From Nocardia vaccinii NBRC 15922 (GTDB taxonomy: Bacteria; Actinomycetota; Actinomycetes; Mycobacteriales; Mycobacteriaceae): a DNA stretch of 59,263 nucleotides. The number at the start of each line of letters is the position of its first letter. Position 1 is the first letter of the stretch. This document shows, piece after piece, positions 41,014 to 49,658 of the stretch. Both the position numbers and the translations under genes were made by a program. Location: NCBI RefSeq assembly GCF_001613305.1, contig NZ_BDCC01000078.1:1-59263 (forward strand). Reading direction: 5' to 3'. The notes under the pieces are model-generated. The model ran no database searches, was not told the DNA's origin, and saw only the letters and a list, made by a program, of their open reading frames with translations.

Positions 41014-41982
41014 ATGTCGAACCATCCGGACAGCCACACGATCGAGTCCGCTCTGCGGATGGCCGTGCGCGCCCCGTCGGTGCACAACACCCAACCGTGG
41101 CTGTGGCGGGTCGGGGAAAGCACCCTCCATCTGTACGCCGACGAGACCCGTCGCCTGCCGTATGCCGATCCCGATGGGCGGAACCTGACGATCAGCTGTG
41201 GCGCGGCACTGCATCACCTGCGTGTGGGTGCACAGGTGCTGGGCTGGGACACGCACGTGCACCGGCTACCGAATCCGGCCGAGCCGGCCCACCTGGCCTC
41301 CATCGAATTCCATCGGGCGACGCCCACGGACGAGTCGATCCGCCTCGCGCGGGCCATCAACGAGCGCCGCAGCGATCGCCGTCGGTTCACCTCCTGGAAG
41401 GTCACCGCGGGCCACATCGACGCCCTCGTCGAGGCGGGCCGGTCGAACGGTGTGCTGGTGCACGACGTCGACAGCGGATACGAACGCGCCGGACTGCTTC
41501 GGGCATTCGAAATCGCCTCGCGTGCGCATGCCCGGGACTTCGATTACACCGCCGAGCTGCACGAGTGGAGCGGTCATCATGCGGCACCGCAGGGTGTGCC
41601 CGCGCGCAGCGCGGTGAGTTCCACCGATGCCACCGTACGTCCGTTCGCCGACCCAGGACTGGGGCAGGCGGTGATCGACGACATCGACGGCGAGGACACC
41701 ATGCTCGTGCTCAGCACCTCCGGTGACGAGCGGATATCGCAGCTGCGTGCCGGGGAGGCGGCCAGTGCGGTGTTGCTCACCGCGACGGCGATGGGCCTGG
41801 CGACCTGCCTGCTGACCGAGCCGCTCGAACTGGCCGACACGCGCGCCGCGGTGCGGGCGGAAGTATTGCACGACAGCGGTTTTCCGCAGGTGATCATCCG
41901 GGCCGGTTGGGCGGCATCGAGTGCCGACGCCATCCCGGCCACGCCGCGACTGCCACTCGACGAGGTCGTACAGCCGCTGTGA
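41014..41982 (+). CDS. Acg-family nitroreductase-fold flavoprotein (third)
   Basis: A 322-residue Acg paralogue: 'LRMAVRAPSVHNTQPWLWRV', 'YADPDGRNLTISCGAALHHL', 'INERRSDRRRFTSWKV' and C-terminal 'TPRLPLDEVVQPL'. The start at 41014 has GGAGA eight bases upstream. It is the second gene of an SDR-acg operon. The family lacks several substrate-site features of true nitroreductases, so its catalytic role is uncertain; FMN sequestration and nitro-drug sensitivity have been described for Acg. It converges with the cation ATPase gene. Confidence 0.9.
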   Translation: MSNHPDSHTIESALRMAVRAPSVHNTQPWLWRVGESTLHLYADETRRLPYADPDGRNLTISCGAALHHLRVGAQVLGWDTHVHRLPNPAEPAHLASIEFHRATPTDESIRLARAINERRSDRRRFTSWKVTAGHIDALVEAGRSNGVLVHDVDSGYERAGLLRAFEIASRAHARDFDYTAELHEWSGHHAAPQGVPARSAVSSTDATVRPFADPGLGQAVIDDIDGEDTMLVLSTSGDERISQLRAGEAASAVLLTATAMGLATCLLTEPLELADTRAAVRAEVLHDSGFPQVIIRAGWAASSADAIPATPRLPLDEVVQPL

Positions 41983-42048
41983 CACCGGAACGAACCGGAA
42001 CGCCGATCGCGAGTGCCGCGCGAACGCGGACGGCCTGGCCTCGGCCGG

Positions 42049-44808
42049 TCAATGCTCGGCGGATCGCGCGGGAACTCCCCGGTCGCGGCGGCGGATCAGG
42101 AAGCGGCGCAGTTCGTCCGCGCCCCACACGATGATCGGGTAGGGCAGCAGCAGCGCCAGCTGGCCCGGCGTCAACGCGGCGGTGCCCAGCAGCGCCTGCA
42201 GGGGCGGGCTGAACACGAAGAGCGCCGCGAGCGCGATCTCGGCCGCGATTGCGCCCAGCAGGTAGCGATTGCTGAACACACCCACCGAGCGCAGCGACGC
42301 GTACTGGGTCCGGACCGCGAACACGGTACCGATCTGCCCGGCGATCATGCCCAGGAAGGTCATCGTCGTCGCCTGCTGATACGCGTGGTGCAGCGGGGTT
42401 CCGGGCCCGGTGGGCAGGCCGGGATGCCAGCCCGCGGCGTAGAGCACGTACAAGAATCCGGACAGCTGCAGGACGGTGACGATCAAGCCGAGGAACAGCC
42501 AGGCACGCATCAGCATGGGCCCCCGGATCACGCCCTCGGTGCGCGGGCGCGGCGGGCGGGTCATGATGCCGGGCTCGGCGGGTTCTCGGCTCAGCGCAAG
42601 CGCAGGCAGTGTTTCGCTGCCCACGTCGAAGGCCAAGATCTGCAGGATGGTCAGCGGCAGCGGGATAGCGCCGCCGCTCAGTGCGAACACCAGGAACGAC
42701 ATGGTCTCCGGAGTGGCGTGGGCGAAGATGTAGACGATGAACTTGCGGACGTTGTCGTAGATGCGTCGGCCCGCTCGCACGGCGGCGACGATCGAACTGA
42801 AATCGTCGTCGGTGAGCACCATCGTGGCCGCCTCCCGCGCGACGTCGGTGCCCGAACGTCCCATGGCCACACCGATATCGGCGCGATGCAGCGCGGGGGC
42901 GTCGTTGACGCCGTCACCGGTCATGGCCACGACGTGGCCGTCGCGCCGCAGCGCCTCGGCGATGTGCAGTTTGGCCTCGGGTGTCGCGCGCGCGAAGATG
43001 ATCTCCGGCTGGGCCCGCATGAGCGCGGCCAGGTCGTGCTCGTCGAGTCGATCGAACTGGTCGCCGGTGACGACCGTCGGGTGCTTGCCCGTGATGCCCA
43101 CGCGTTCGGCGATGGCGGCGGCCGTCAGCGGGTGATCGCCGGTGATGACGATGACGCGGATACCCGCGGTGCGGCACTGGGCGACGGCATCGGCCACACC
43201 GGGCCGGGGCGGGTCCAGCATGGCGATCAGACCGGCCAGGCACAGATCGTGTTCGGCGTCGGCGCGGCGGTGCGGCGGCCGTCCGGGCAGCGCCCGCTGG
43301 GCCAGGGCCAGGACGCGAAATCCTTCGGCGGCAAACGAATTCACCGCTCGATCGATTCGCGCCCGTTGTTCGTCGTCGAGCGGTGCGGGTTCGCCGCACG
43401 GGTCGAGGACGCCGGTGCAGCGCGGCAGCACCGATTCGGGCGCGCCCTTGGTGTGGATGACCTGGAATCCGTCGCCGTGGTCGTCGACGGTCGACATCAG
43501 CTTGAGTTCCGGGTCGAAGTGGAACTGCCAGCGGCGGTGAGCTTCCCGGTGGGAGGCGTCGGTATCCGCGCCGAACGTCCGCGCGGTGGTCAGCACCGCG
43601 ACCTCCGTGGGGTCGCCGGTCGGACCCTGTTCCCCGTCCAGGCGGGCATTGTTGCACTGAGCCGCGATTCGTGCGAGCGAGTCGTACACCGGAGCCGAGT
43701 GTGACGCCGGATCCGTTGTGGCGGAGTCGATCTCGAGTCGGCCCGCCATCGTCCAGACCGCGATCGGCGTCATCTGGTTCCGGGTGAGCGTGCCGGTCTT
43801 GTCCGTGCAGATGACGTCGGTCGAGCCGAGTGTCTCGACCGCGGACAGGCGTTTGACCAGTGCCCCGCGCTTCGCCAGGCTGCGCACCGCGACCGCCAGC
43901 GCGAGTGTGATGACCGGCAGCAGCCCCTCGGGCACCATTCCGGCCAGCAGGCCCGCCGCGAACACCAGCGAGTTGACCAAGGTGAGGTGAGCGGTCAAGG
44001 TGGCCAGCGGGATGAACGCCGCCACCAGGATCACCGAGACCAGGGCGATCAGCCACGCCACCCGTCGAACCTGCCGTTCCAGCGGGCTCGGTTCGGTCTT
44101 CACCCGTTCGGACAGCGCCGCGATCCGGCCGATCTCCGTATGCATTCCCGTGGCGAATACGACGCCGCGCGCCTGTCCGCCGGTGCAGTTGGTACCACTG
44201 AAGACCAGCTCGTGAGCCTCCAGCAGCGGCACGTTCACCTCGACCGTCGCCGCGGACCGCAGCGCCGGCATCGACTCGCCGGTCAACGCCGACATGTCGA
44301 CCTCGACCGCCCCGGCGAGCAGCCGGATATCCGCGGCGATCCGATCGCCCTCCTCGAGTACCACGATGTCACCGGGCACCAGTTCGGACGCATCGATCTC
44401 GCGTACCACCCCGTCACGGTCGGCCTTGGCTCGTTGCGGCAGGTATTTCGCCAACGCCTCCACCGCGCGACCGGCCTCGATCTCCTGCACGAAGGAGAAT
44501 GTCGCGTTCAGCACGATGATCAGCAGCACTGCGCCGGCCACCACGTCCGAGCCGACGAGCAGCAGCAGGCCCGCGGCGAGCCACAGCAGCAGCGCCAGCG
44601 GATGGGTGAGTTGCCGCACCAGTTCCGTGGGCCACTGTCGGCCACCTCGTTTGTGCAGCACATTGGGGCCGTATTGCAGCAGCCGCCGCCCGGCCTCGGT
44701 GGTCGTCAAACCGGATCGGTTGCTGCGCAGATCGCGGAGTAACCGATCCGCGGCCTCCTCGGGATTCAGCCCGGCAGGGAGCACCCACTCCTCATGCTGA
44801 CTGCGCAC
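42049..44808 (-). CDS. ctpF: cation-transporting P-type ATPase (CtpF-like, P2A)
   Basis: A 919-residue P2-type ATPase. Actuator motif 'DMSALTGESMP' near residue 175; M4 motif 'GLLAGMVPEGLLPVITLALA'; phosphorylation site 'STDVICTDKTGTLTRNQMTP' with the catalytic Asp; nucleotide-domain 'HTKGAPESVL'; hinge 'VAMTGDGVNDAPALHRADIG'. About ten membrane helices, with four in the N-terminal half. The PEGLLP motif and layout match Ca2+-type pumps and M. tuberculosis CtpF (Rv1997, DosR regulon). The start is GTG 44808; its ribosome site is weak. It lies 90 bases downstream of the PNPOx gene on the same strand, and no DosR-like box was found directly before it. Confidence 0.93.
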   Translation of the reverse strand: MRSQHEEWVLPAGLNPEEAADRLLRDLRSNRSGLTTTEAGRRLLQYGPNVLHKRGGRQWPTELVRQLTHPLALLLWLAAGLLLLVGSDVVAGAVLLIIVLNATFSFVQEIEAGRAVEALAKYLPQRAKADRDGVVREIDASELVPGDIVVLEEGDRIAADIRLLAGAVEVDMSALTGESMPALRSAATVEVNVPLLEAHELVFSGTNCTGGQARGVVFATGMHTEIGRIAALSERVKTEPSPLERQVRRVAWLIALVSVILVAAFIPLATLTAHLTLVNSLVFAAGLLAGMVPEGLLPVITLALAVAVRSLAKRGALVKRLSAVETLGSTDVICTDKTGTLTRNQMTPIAVWTMAGRLEIDSATTDPASHSAPVYDSLARIAAQCNNARLDGEQGPTGDPTEVAVLTTARTFGADTDASHREAHRRWQFHFDPELKLMSTVDDHGDGFQVIHTKGAPESVLPRCTGVLDPCGEPAPLDDEQRARIDRAVNSFAAEGFRVLALAQRALPGRPPHRRADAEHDLCLAGLIAMLDPPRPGVADAVAQCRTAGIRVIVITGDHPLTAAAIAERVGITGKHPTVVTGDQFDRLDEHDLAALMRAQPEIIFARATPEAKLHIAEALRRDGHVVAMTGDGVNDAPALHRADIGVAMGRSGTDVAREAATMVLTDDDFSSIVAAVRAGRRIYDNVRKFIVYIFAHATPETMSFLVFALSGGAIPLPLTILQILAFDVGSETLPALALSREPAEPGIMTRPPRPRTEGVIRGPMLMRAWLFLGLIVTVLQLSGFLYVLYAAGWHPGLPTGPGTPLHHAYQQATTMTFLGMIAGQIGTVFAVRTQYASLRSVGVFSNRYLLGAIAAEIALAALFVFSPPLQALLGTAALTPGQLALLLPYPIIVWGADELRRFLIRRRDRGVPARSAEH

Positions 44809-44898
44809 CTCTCACATGGTGGGTGGCGGACGTACTGGGCGACAGAGACCAATCGACCCGTGGCAATGGACCAAGTGCCTCGCCAGAACTGCTGACGA

Positions 44899-45348
44899 TC
44901 AATCGGATTCGGCGATGCCGTCGAGACGGATGCCGTTGATGATGGACGGCTCGATCTCCACCACGACGTCCATGACCCTGTCACCCCACGGCTCGAGCAG
45001 TTCCTCGTACCGGGCGATCCGGTCCCGATCGTCGACGGTGCGCGCGATACCGGTCACCACGACCGACCACCCGATGCGGCGAATCGGGTCGATATCGTCG
45101 GCCTGATACGCGACGACCACCTTGTGATTCGCGCGCACGCTCGCGGTGAGCCGGGACGTGAGCCGGGTCCGGATGATGATCAACCCGTCTTCGACCAGGT
45201 GGTTGACCGGCCGGATCGCGGGCAGGGCATCCCTGGTGAACACCACGCGCCCGTAGGGCGCGGCAGCGAGCAACCGCAGGGCCTCCGATTCGCTGATGGG
45301 CATCGGGCGGTGCGGGCGGCCATTACCATCGATCTTCGACGCAGCCAT
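44899..45348 (-). CDS. pyridoxamine 5'-phosphate oxidase-fold flavin-binding protein
   Basis: A 149-residue split-barrel flavoprotein. 'SESEALRLLAAAPYGRVVFT', 'LPAIRPVNHLVEDGLIIIRT' and 'VVAYQADDIDPIRRIGWSVV' are the pattern of PNPOx-like proteins that bind FMN or F420. M. tuberculosis Rv0080 and Rv3129 are similar DosR-regulon members of unknown substrate. The start at 45348 (MAASKIDGNG) is preferred over TTG 45357 because AAAGGG would be only one base from the latter. It probably heads an operon with the cation ATPase gene. Confidence 0.87.
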   Translation of the reverse strand: MAASKIDGNGRPHRPMPISESEALRLLAAAPYGRVVFTRDALPAIRPVNHLVEDGLIIIRTRLTSRLTASVRANHKVVVAYQADDIDPIRRIGWSVVVTGIARTVDDRDRIARYEELLEPWGDRVMDVVVEIEPSIINGIRLDGIAESD

Positions 45349-46051
45349 GGCGCACAATCCCTTTCCTGATGCCTCGTCGCACTCGGCCCGGTCATGACTC
45401 GGTGCGCGGCGCGGACACTCGACACCCGCTGACGACCGATTTACCGAACACGGGTCATCGGACTGAAGTGATACCCCGAAACGGCGGCGGTTGAACCTGT
45501 CACCTCGACTTGCTCGGAGAATCCGGGCGCGTCGGTCGGTCGCAGATGTTCAGCGCGTACCACCGGTCCGGCGATCACGAGCCGAAGTTCGCATACCGCA
45601 AGCCATTCGGCAGTTGTCCGCCGTTGCTCCCATCGTGCGCCGCGCGGCCGGACCGGGGGCAGGTCCGGTGGTCGTCTGACGAAGGGTCGTAGGTCCCCGG
45701 TACGGCGGGACGGATCGGAGCGACGGATACCGGCGAAGGTTCCGAAACGGCGCTGGCGCAGTGACTTTGGTTACTAGGAGCCTCCGCGTCCGAGACCGAT
45801 GATGTAGTCATGGATCGACGATGTGCAGGGCGAGCGGGGCGATATCCCGTCGCGACTGCGCGGCTGGATGAGGCGTCCGGGCCGGCGCTTCACGCAGTGG
45901 GTTTCCCGGAATGTCCGCGGCGACAACGTGGTCGCCGACGCGGCCTACGTCACCACAACGGCGTGGTGGTGTGATGATGGCGGCAGTGTCGAGGCTTCGG
46001 ATGTGCCATCGATCCCGCACCCGAAGTGCCGGTGTCACGGCAATCGAACTT
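45349..46051. other. orphan 700-base region with one DosR-like box
   Basis: No confidently recognised gene. A plus-strand frame from GTG 45823 to 46140 has G/C-rich third positions over its first ~45 codons ('SRLRGWMRRPGRRFTQWV', 'VRGDNVVADAAYV') but no ribosome site, no known domain, and an end that overlaps the ftsH C-terminus. It could be a gene remnant or a small unknown protein. A DosR-like box at 45684-45697 is too far from the PNPOx start (336 bases) to be an obvious promoter element for it. Confidence 0.4.
45684..45697 (+). promoter_or_regulatory. DosR-like box in the orphan region
   Basis: GGGTCGTAGGTCCC, 11 of 14 positions and nearly palindromic with perfect GGG and GTCCC ends. It lies 336 bases from the PNPOx start and 126 bases before the frame at 45823. 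Confidence 0.5.
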
Positions 46052-48052
46052 TTACGGCGTGGGGGCGGTTTGTTGGGGTGAAGGGGCGTGCGATGTGGGG
46101 GCAGGTTCCGCGCGGCGGCTGCGATGCGGCGCCACCGTAGCCGCGGGAGCGGCACCGGAGATATCCGTGGGAGCGGCTACCCCGGCCAGCGCGTAAACGT
46201 CGCCGCCGTCGACGGTTTCGCGATCCAGGAGCAGTGCCACGAGCCGTTGCAGCGCGTCGCGACGGGATTCGATCAGGTCGGCAGCGCGGTGTTCGGCTTC
46301 ACGCAGTAGCCGGGATACTTCCGCGTCGATGGCCGCCTGGGTGGCTTCGGCGAACGGACGGCTGGACAACTCCGCACCGCCGCCGCCGAGGAACACCGAC
46401 CCGCCCTGCGGATATCCGACCGGCCCCAGTGCGGCGGAGAGCCCGAATTCGCGGACCATCTTGGTGGCCAGTTCGGTGGCCTGCGCCAGGTCGTTTCCGG
46501 CGCCGGTGGAGCCCTTGCCGAAGACGACCAGCTCGGCGGCCCGGCCACCGAGACGTACGGTCAGCGTATCGATCAGGTAGTCCTCGCTGTAGAGGTGGCG
46601 TTCGACCAGCGGCAGTTGTTCGGTGCTGCCGAGTGTCTGCCCGGCCGGGAGGATGGTGACCTTGGCTACCGGATCGGCATGTGCGGACAGCGCCGCGACC
46701 AGAGCGTGCCCGCTCTCGTGCACCGCTACCGCGTATTTCTCACCGGGCAGCAGGACGTTGGACCCTTCGCGGCGGCCGAGCAGGATCCGGTCGCGAGCCG
46801 CCTCGAAGTCGGCGGACCCGATCACCGTGCGGTCCTCCCGCACCGCGCATATCGCGGCCTCGTTGGCGAGATTGGCCAGATCGGCTCCGGAGAATCCGGG
46901 GGTGCCGCGGGCTACGACCTGCATGTCGACCTCCGGGGCGAGGTGTTTGCCCCGGCAGTGCACGGCCAGGATCGACGCGCGTTCGGCGAGGGTCGGCAAC
47001 GGGATGGTGACCTGCCGGTCGAAACGCCCGGGCCGCAGCAGGGCGGGGTCGAGCACCTCGGGCCGGTTGGTCGCCGCCAGCACGACGATGCCCACGGCAG
47101 GGTCGAAACCGTCCATCTCGGACAGGAGTTGATTGAGCGTCTGTTCGCGCTCGTCGTTGGCCACCATCGCCGAGCCGCCGCCGCGACGCGATCCGATCGC
47201 ATCGATCTCGTCGACGAATACGATGGCCGGAGCTCGCTTCCGGCCTTCGGCGAACAGGTCCCGCACCCGTGCGGCTCCGACGCCGACGAACATCTCCACG
47301 AAGCTGGACCCGGCCACGGACAGGAACGGGACGCCCGCCTCGCCCGCGACCGCCCGCGCCAGCAGAGTCTTGCCGGTGCCCGGCGGACCGATCATCAGCA
47401 CGCCGCGCGGGGCGACCGCTCCGGCCCGGCGGTACCGCTCCGGCGCGCGCAGGAAGTCGACGACCTCGGTGATCTCCGCCTTGGCGCCCGAGTAGCCCGC
47501 CACATCGGCGAATGTGGTGTTCGGACGCTCGCTGTCGAACACCTTCGCCTTGGACTTGCCCACCCCCCGCATGCCCTCCAGTTGGCCCTGGGCTCCGCGC
47601 CCGGCACGCCGGAACCACCACAGCAGCAACAGGAACGGTGCGAAGACCGCTGCCAACCCGAGGAGCTGCGACCAGCCGGACGTTCCGGTGGCGGGCGGTT
47701 TCGCGGTCATGGCGACATCGGCCTTCTCCAATCGGTCCAACAGCCCCGAACCGGCCTGGGCGGGGATCACCGTCGTGTAATCCTGTCCATTACCCAGGGT
47801 TCCGACGGCTCGGCCGGAGGATTCGATGGTGATGGTCTTGATCTGGCGCGCATCGATATCGGCGAGGAATTGGCTGTAACTCAAGCTGGTCGGGGTCGGC
47901 GCGGACGTCCACCGCTGGCCGAGCCAGATCGCCACGGCGACGGACACGATCAACATCGCGGCCGGAAGCAGCCATTGCCGCCAGGACGGTCGTTTCGGCA
48001 GGGACGGCGCCGGGTGCTCTCCCGGCGGCGGGGCGCTGGCCCGTCGGCTCAT
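46052..48052 (-). CDS. ftsH: FtsH/HflB membrane AAA+ zinc protease
   Basis: A 666-residue membrane-anchored ATP-dependent protease. Two N-terminal helices (residues about 26-45 'LLPAAMLIVSVAVAIWL' and 125-145 'LLGLAAVFAPFLLLLWWF') flank a short extracytoplasmic domain. The AAA module has Walker A 'GPPGTGKTLLARAVAG', Walker B 'IVFVDEIDAIG', and second region of homology 'LLRPGRFDRQV'. The zinc site is 'HESGHALVAAL'. The sequence is shorter and more divergent than housekeeping FtsH, so this is probably a second, stress-associated copy (inference). The start at 48052 has AGGAG six bases upstream. It follows the M50 protease gene by 21 bases, as one operon. Confidence 0.93.
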   Translation of the reverse strand: MSRRASAPPPGEHPAPSLPKRPSWRQWLLPAAMLIVSVAVAIWLGQRWTSAPTPTSLSYSQFLADIDARQIKTITIESSGRAVGTLGNGQDYTTVIPAQAGSGLLDRLEKADVAMTAKPPATGTSGWSQLLGLAAVFAPFLLLLWWFRRAGRGAQGQLEGMRGVGKSKAKVFDSERPNTTFADVAGYSGAKAEITEVVDFLRAPERYRRAGAVAPRGVLMIGPPGTGKTLLARAVAGEAGVPFLSVAGSSFVEMFVGVGAARVRDLFAEGRKRAPAIVFVDEIDAIGSRRGGGSAMVANDEREQTLNQLLSEMDGFDPAVGIVVLAATNRPEVLDPALLRPGRFDRQVTIPLPTLAERASILAVHCRGKHLAPEVDMQVVARGTPGFSGADLANLANEAAICAVREDRTVIGSADFEAARDRILLGRREGSNVLLPGEKYAVAVHESGHALVAALSAHADPVAKVTILPAGQTLGSTEQLPLVERHLYSEDYLIDTLTVRLGGRAAELVVFGKGSTGAGNDLAQATELATKMVREFGLSAALGPVGYPQGGSVFLGGGGAELSSRPFAEATQAAIDAEVSRLLREAEHRAADLIESRRDALQRLVALLLDRETVDGGDVYALAGVAAPTDISGAAPAATVAPHRSRRAEPAPTSHAPSPQQTAPTP

Positions 48053-48073
48053 CGTCGTCTCCTATCGTGCCGT

Positions 48074-49249
48074 TCAGAGCTCGTGTCCGGGAAACGAGGG
48101 GGTGGCGGGCGGAGCGGGCGGCCGCACCGAAAGTCCGAGCGCCGAGCGCTCGCACGCGACGACGAGGTCCGTGGCCGTGACGATTCCGGTCGGGCGGCCG
48201 GACGCGTCGACCGCGACGAGCGCATCCAGTGCGGGGCGCAACAGCACCCGGGTCGCGGCGTCGGCGAGCAATTCGTCCTCGGGCACCACCGCGCCGGATG
48301 GCAGGCGTCGTGCCAGCGTGGACAGCTGGGCTGTGGCGTGGGCCGCGGGGGGCGTGCGAGACAGGTCGGACCAGGCCAGCAGCGCGGTCGGGTGACCCGC
48401 GGCGTCGACCAGGGGGAAAACGCTGTGGCCGCTGTCGGCAGCGGGGGAACGCAGCAGATCCGCCACCGACCAGTGGTCCGGCAGCGCTGGCGCCGGGGTC
48501 CGCATGACATCACGAACCTTGATATCTCCCAGCTGATGTCGAAGTCCGGCGACCGAGATCTCGGTATTGGCCGAGCTGCGCAGGAACCAGCCGAGCAGGA
48601 CCAGCCACAACCCGGCCGGCTGCCGGGCCACGATCGCCTCGATCGCACCCAGCACGATCAGGATCGTCCCGAGCGCTTGTCCACCGCGTGCCGCCGCGGT
48701 CGCCGCACGCAGTCGGTCGCCGGTCCTGCGCCAGATCAGTGCCCGGACCACCCGCCCGCCGTCCAGCGGAGCTCCGGGCAGCAAATTGAACACCGCCAAG
48801 GCGATATTCATGATCGCGAGCCACACGCACGTCGCGACCAGAACGCCGTGCGGCTCCACGGTCGCGATCGCCACCGCGGCGGCATACCACAGCAGCCCGA
48901 CCATCAGGCTCGTCAGCGGCCCGGCCAGGGCCACCCGTAGTTCGGTGCGCGCGTCGCCTGGCTCCTCGGTCAGCTCCGACGCTCCGCCCAACAGCCACAG
49001 CACGATCCGATCCACGTGCACACCGTGTCGCCGGGCCACGATCGAATGGGCCAGCTCATGTGCGGCGAGGGAGGCCAGCAGCGCGAGCGCGCCGCCCACG
49101 GACACGGCCCAGATCACTGCGGGGCTGCCGAGGCCGGAGAGCCCGGACCGCAGTACCCAGGTGAACAATGCCAGGGTTATCACTATCGACCAGTGCGCGC
49201 CGAGCCGGATGCCCGCGACGCGGCCGAGCGGAATGGTTCCGCGCAGCAT
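48074..49249 (-). CDS. site-2-type M50 membrane zinc protease with CBS pair
   Basis: A 391-residue intramembrane metalloprotease of the S2P/SpoIVFB branch. Membrane helices hold the zinc motif 'LASLAAHELAHSIVARRHGV' (HExxH near residue 65) and the third-ligand motif 'VFNLLPGAPLDGGRVVRALI' near residue 165. Two C-terminal CBS motifs (residues about 245-375) end with 'PTGIVTATDLVVA'. M. tuberculosis Rv2625c, a DosR-regulon gene, has this architecture; CBS binding of ATP/AMP may gate proteolysis. The start at 49249 has GGAG nine bases upstream. A DosR-like box lies 106 bases upstream. It is co-transcribed with ftsH. Confidence 0.92.
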   Translation of the reverse strand: MLRGTIPLGRVAGIRLGAHWSIVITLALFTWVLRSGLSGLGSPAVIWAVSVGGALALLASLAAHELAHSIVARRHGVHVDRIVLWLLGGASELTEEPGDARTELRVALAGPLTSLMVGLLWYAAAVAIATVEPHGVLVATCVWLAIMNIALAVFNLLPGAPLDGGRVVRALIWRRTGDRLRAATAAARGGQALGTILIVLGAIEAIVARQPAGLWLVLLGWFLRSSANTEISVAGLRHQLGDIKVRDVMRTPAPALPDHWSVADLLRSPAADSGHSVFPLVDAAGHPTALLAWSDLSRTPPAAHATAQLSTLARRLPSGAVVPEDELLADAATRVLLRPALDALVAVDASGRPTGIVTATDLVVACERSALGLSVRPPAPPATPSFPGHEL

Positions 49250-49658
49250 GTCTCAGCGCTCCGGGCTGACGACGATTCGGAATGCTGTTGTCTGCATGGG
49301 ATCAGCCTGTCTCGGTGCGGCTGCGCAGAGCAGGGCCGGGCAGCCTCGCTGCCGAGGACCAACGTCCCCGTTACGGCGTGAAACCGGGTACGCGAACGTG
49401 GCAACGCACCCGGCCGGACCGAGGCGCGGGGGTTCGGCGGTCCCGGTAGACCGGGCGCTCGCCCAGCTCGAACCGGCTCTGGAGGAACGCGAGCGCGACG
49501 AGAGGGACACGGCCCGAGTCGCGGATGCGGTCCGAAGTCCTGGAAGGTGAGGGCGGGCGGCCCGCGATTACGGCGCCGATTGTCGACCTGTGGCCCTGGC
49601 GGGGGGTGCCGGCGCGGATCAGGCTGGACAGGTGCACGAGCAGGATACGGTGGGCGCG
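49250..49658. promoter_or_regulatory. divergent region between the M50-ftsH operon and otsB1
   Basis: About 410 bases with one good DosR-like box (49355-49368) and one weak one (49528-49541, CGGTCCGAAGTCCT). A forward frame from about 49399 to 49550 could encode a ~50-residue charged helical peptide, but it has no ribosome site and is not called. Confidence 0.55.
49355..49368. promoter_or_regulatory. DosR-like box between M50-ftsH and otsB1
   Basis: AGGACCAACGTCCC, 12 of 14 positions, within the longer near-palindrome GAGGACCAACGTCCCC. It is 106 bases from the M50 start and about 290 bases from the otsB1 start, so it could serve either. Confidence 0.65.

Noticed and set aside
45450..45475. 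Possible DosR-like box before the PNPOx gene (GGGTCATCGGACTG)
   Set aside because: Only about half of the positions match by hand count; not distinguishable from chance.
46595..48940. A 781-codon open frame on the plus strand
   Set aside because: It is antisense to ftsH and the M50 protease, which have intact catalytic motifs; the translated product resembles no family.
49399..49550. Possible ~50-residue protein upstream of otsB1
   Set aside because: A GTG start without ribosome site and a low-complexity charged product; codon bias alone is not enough in this base composition.
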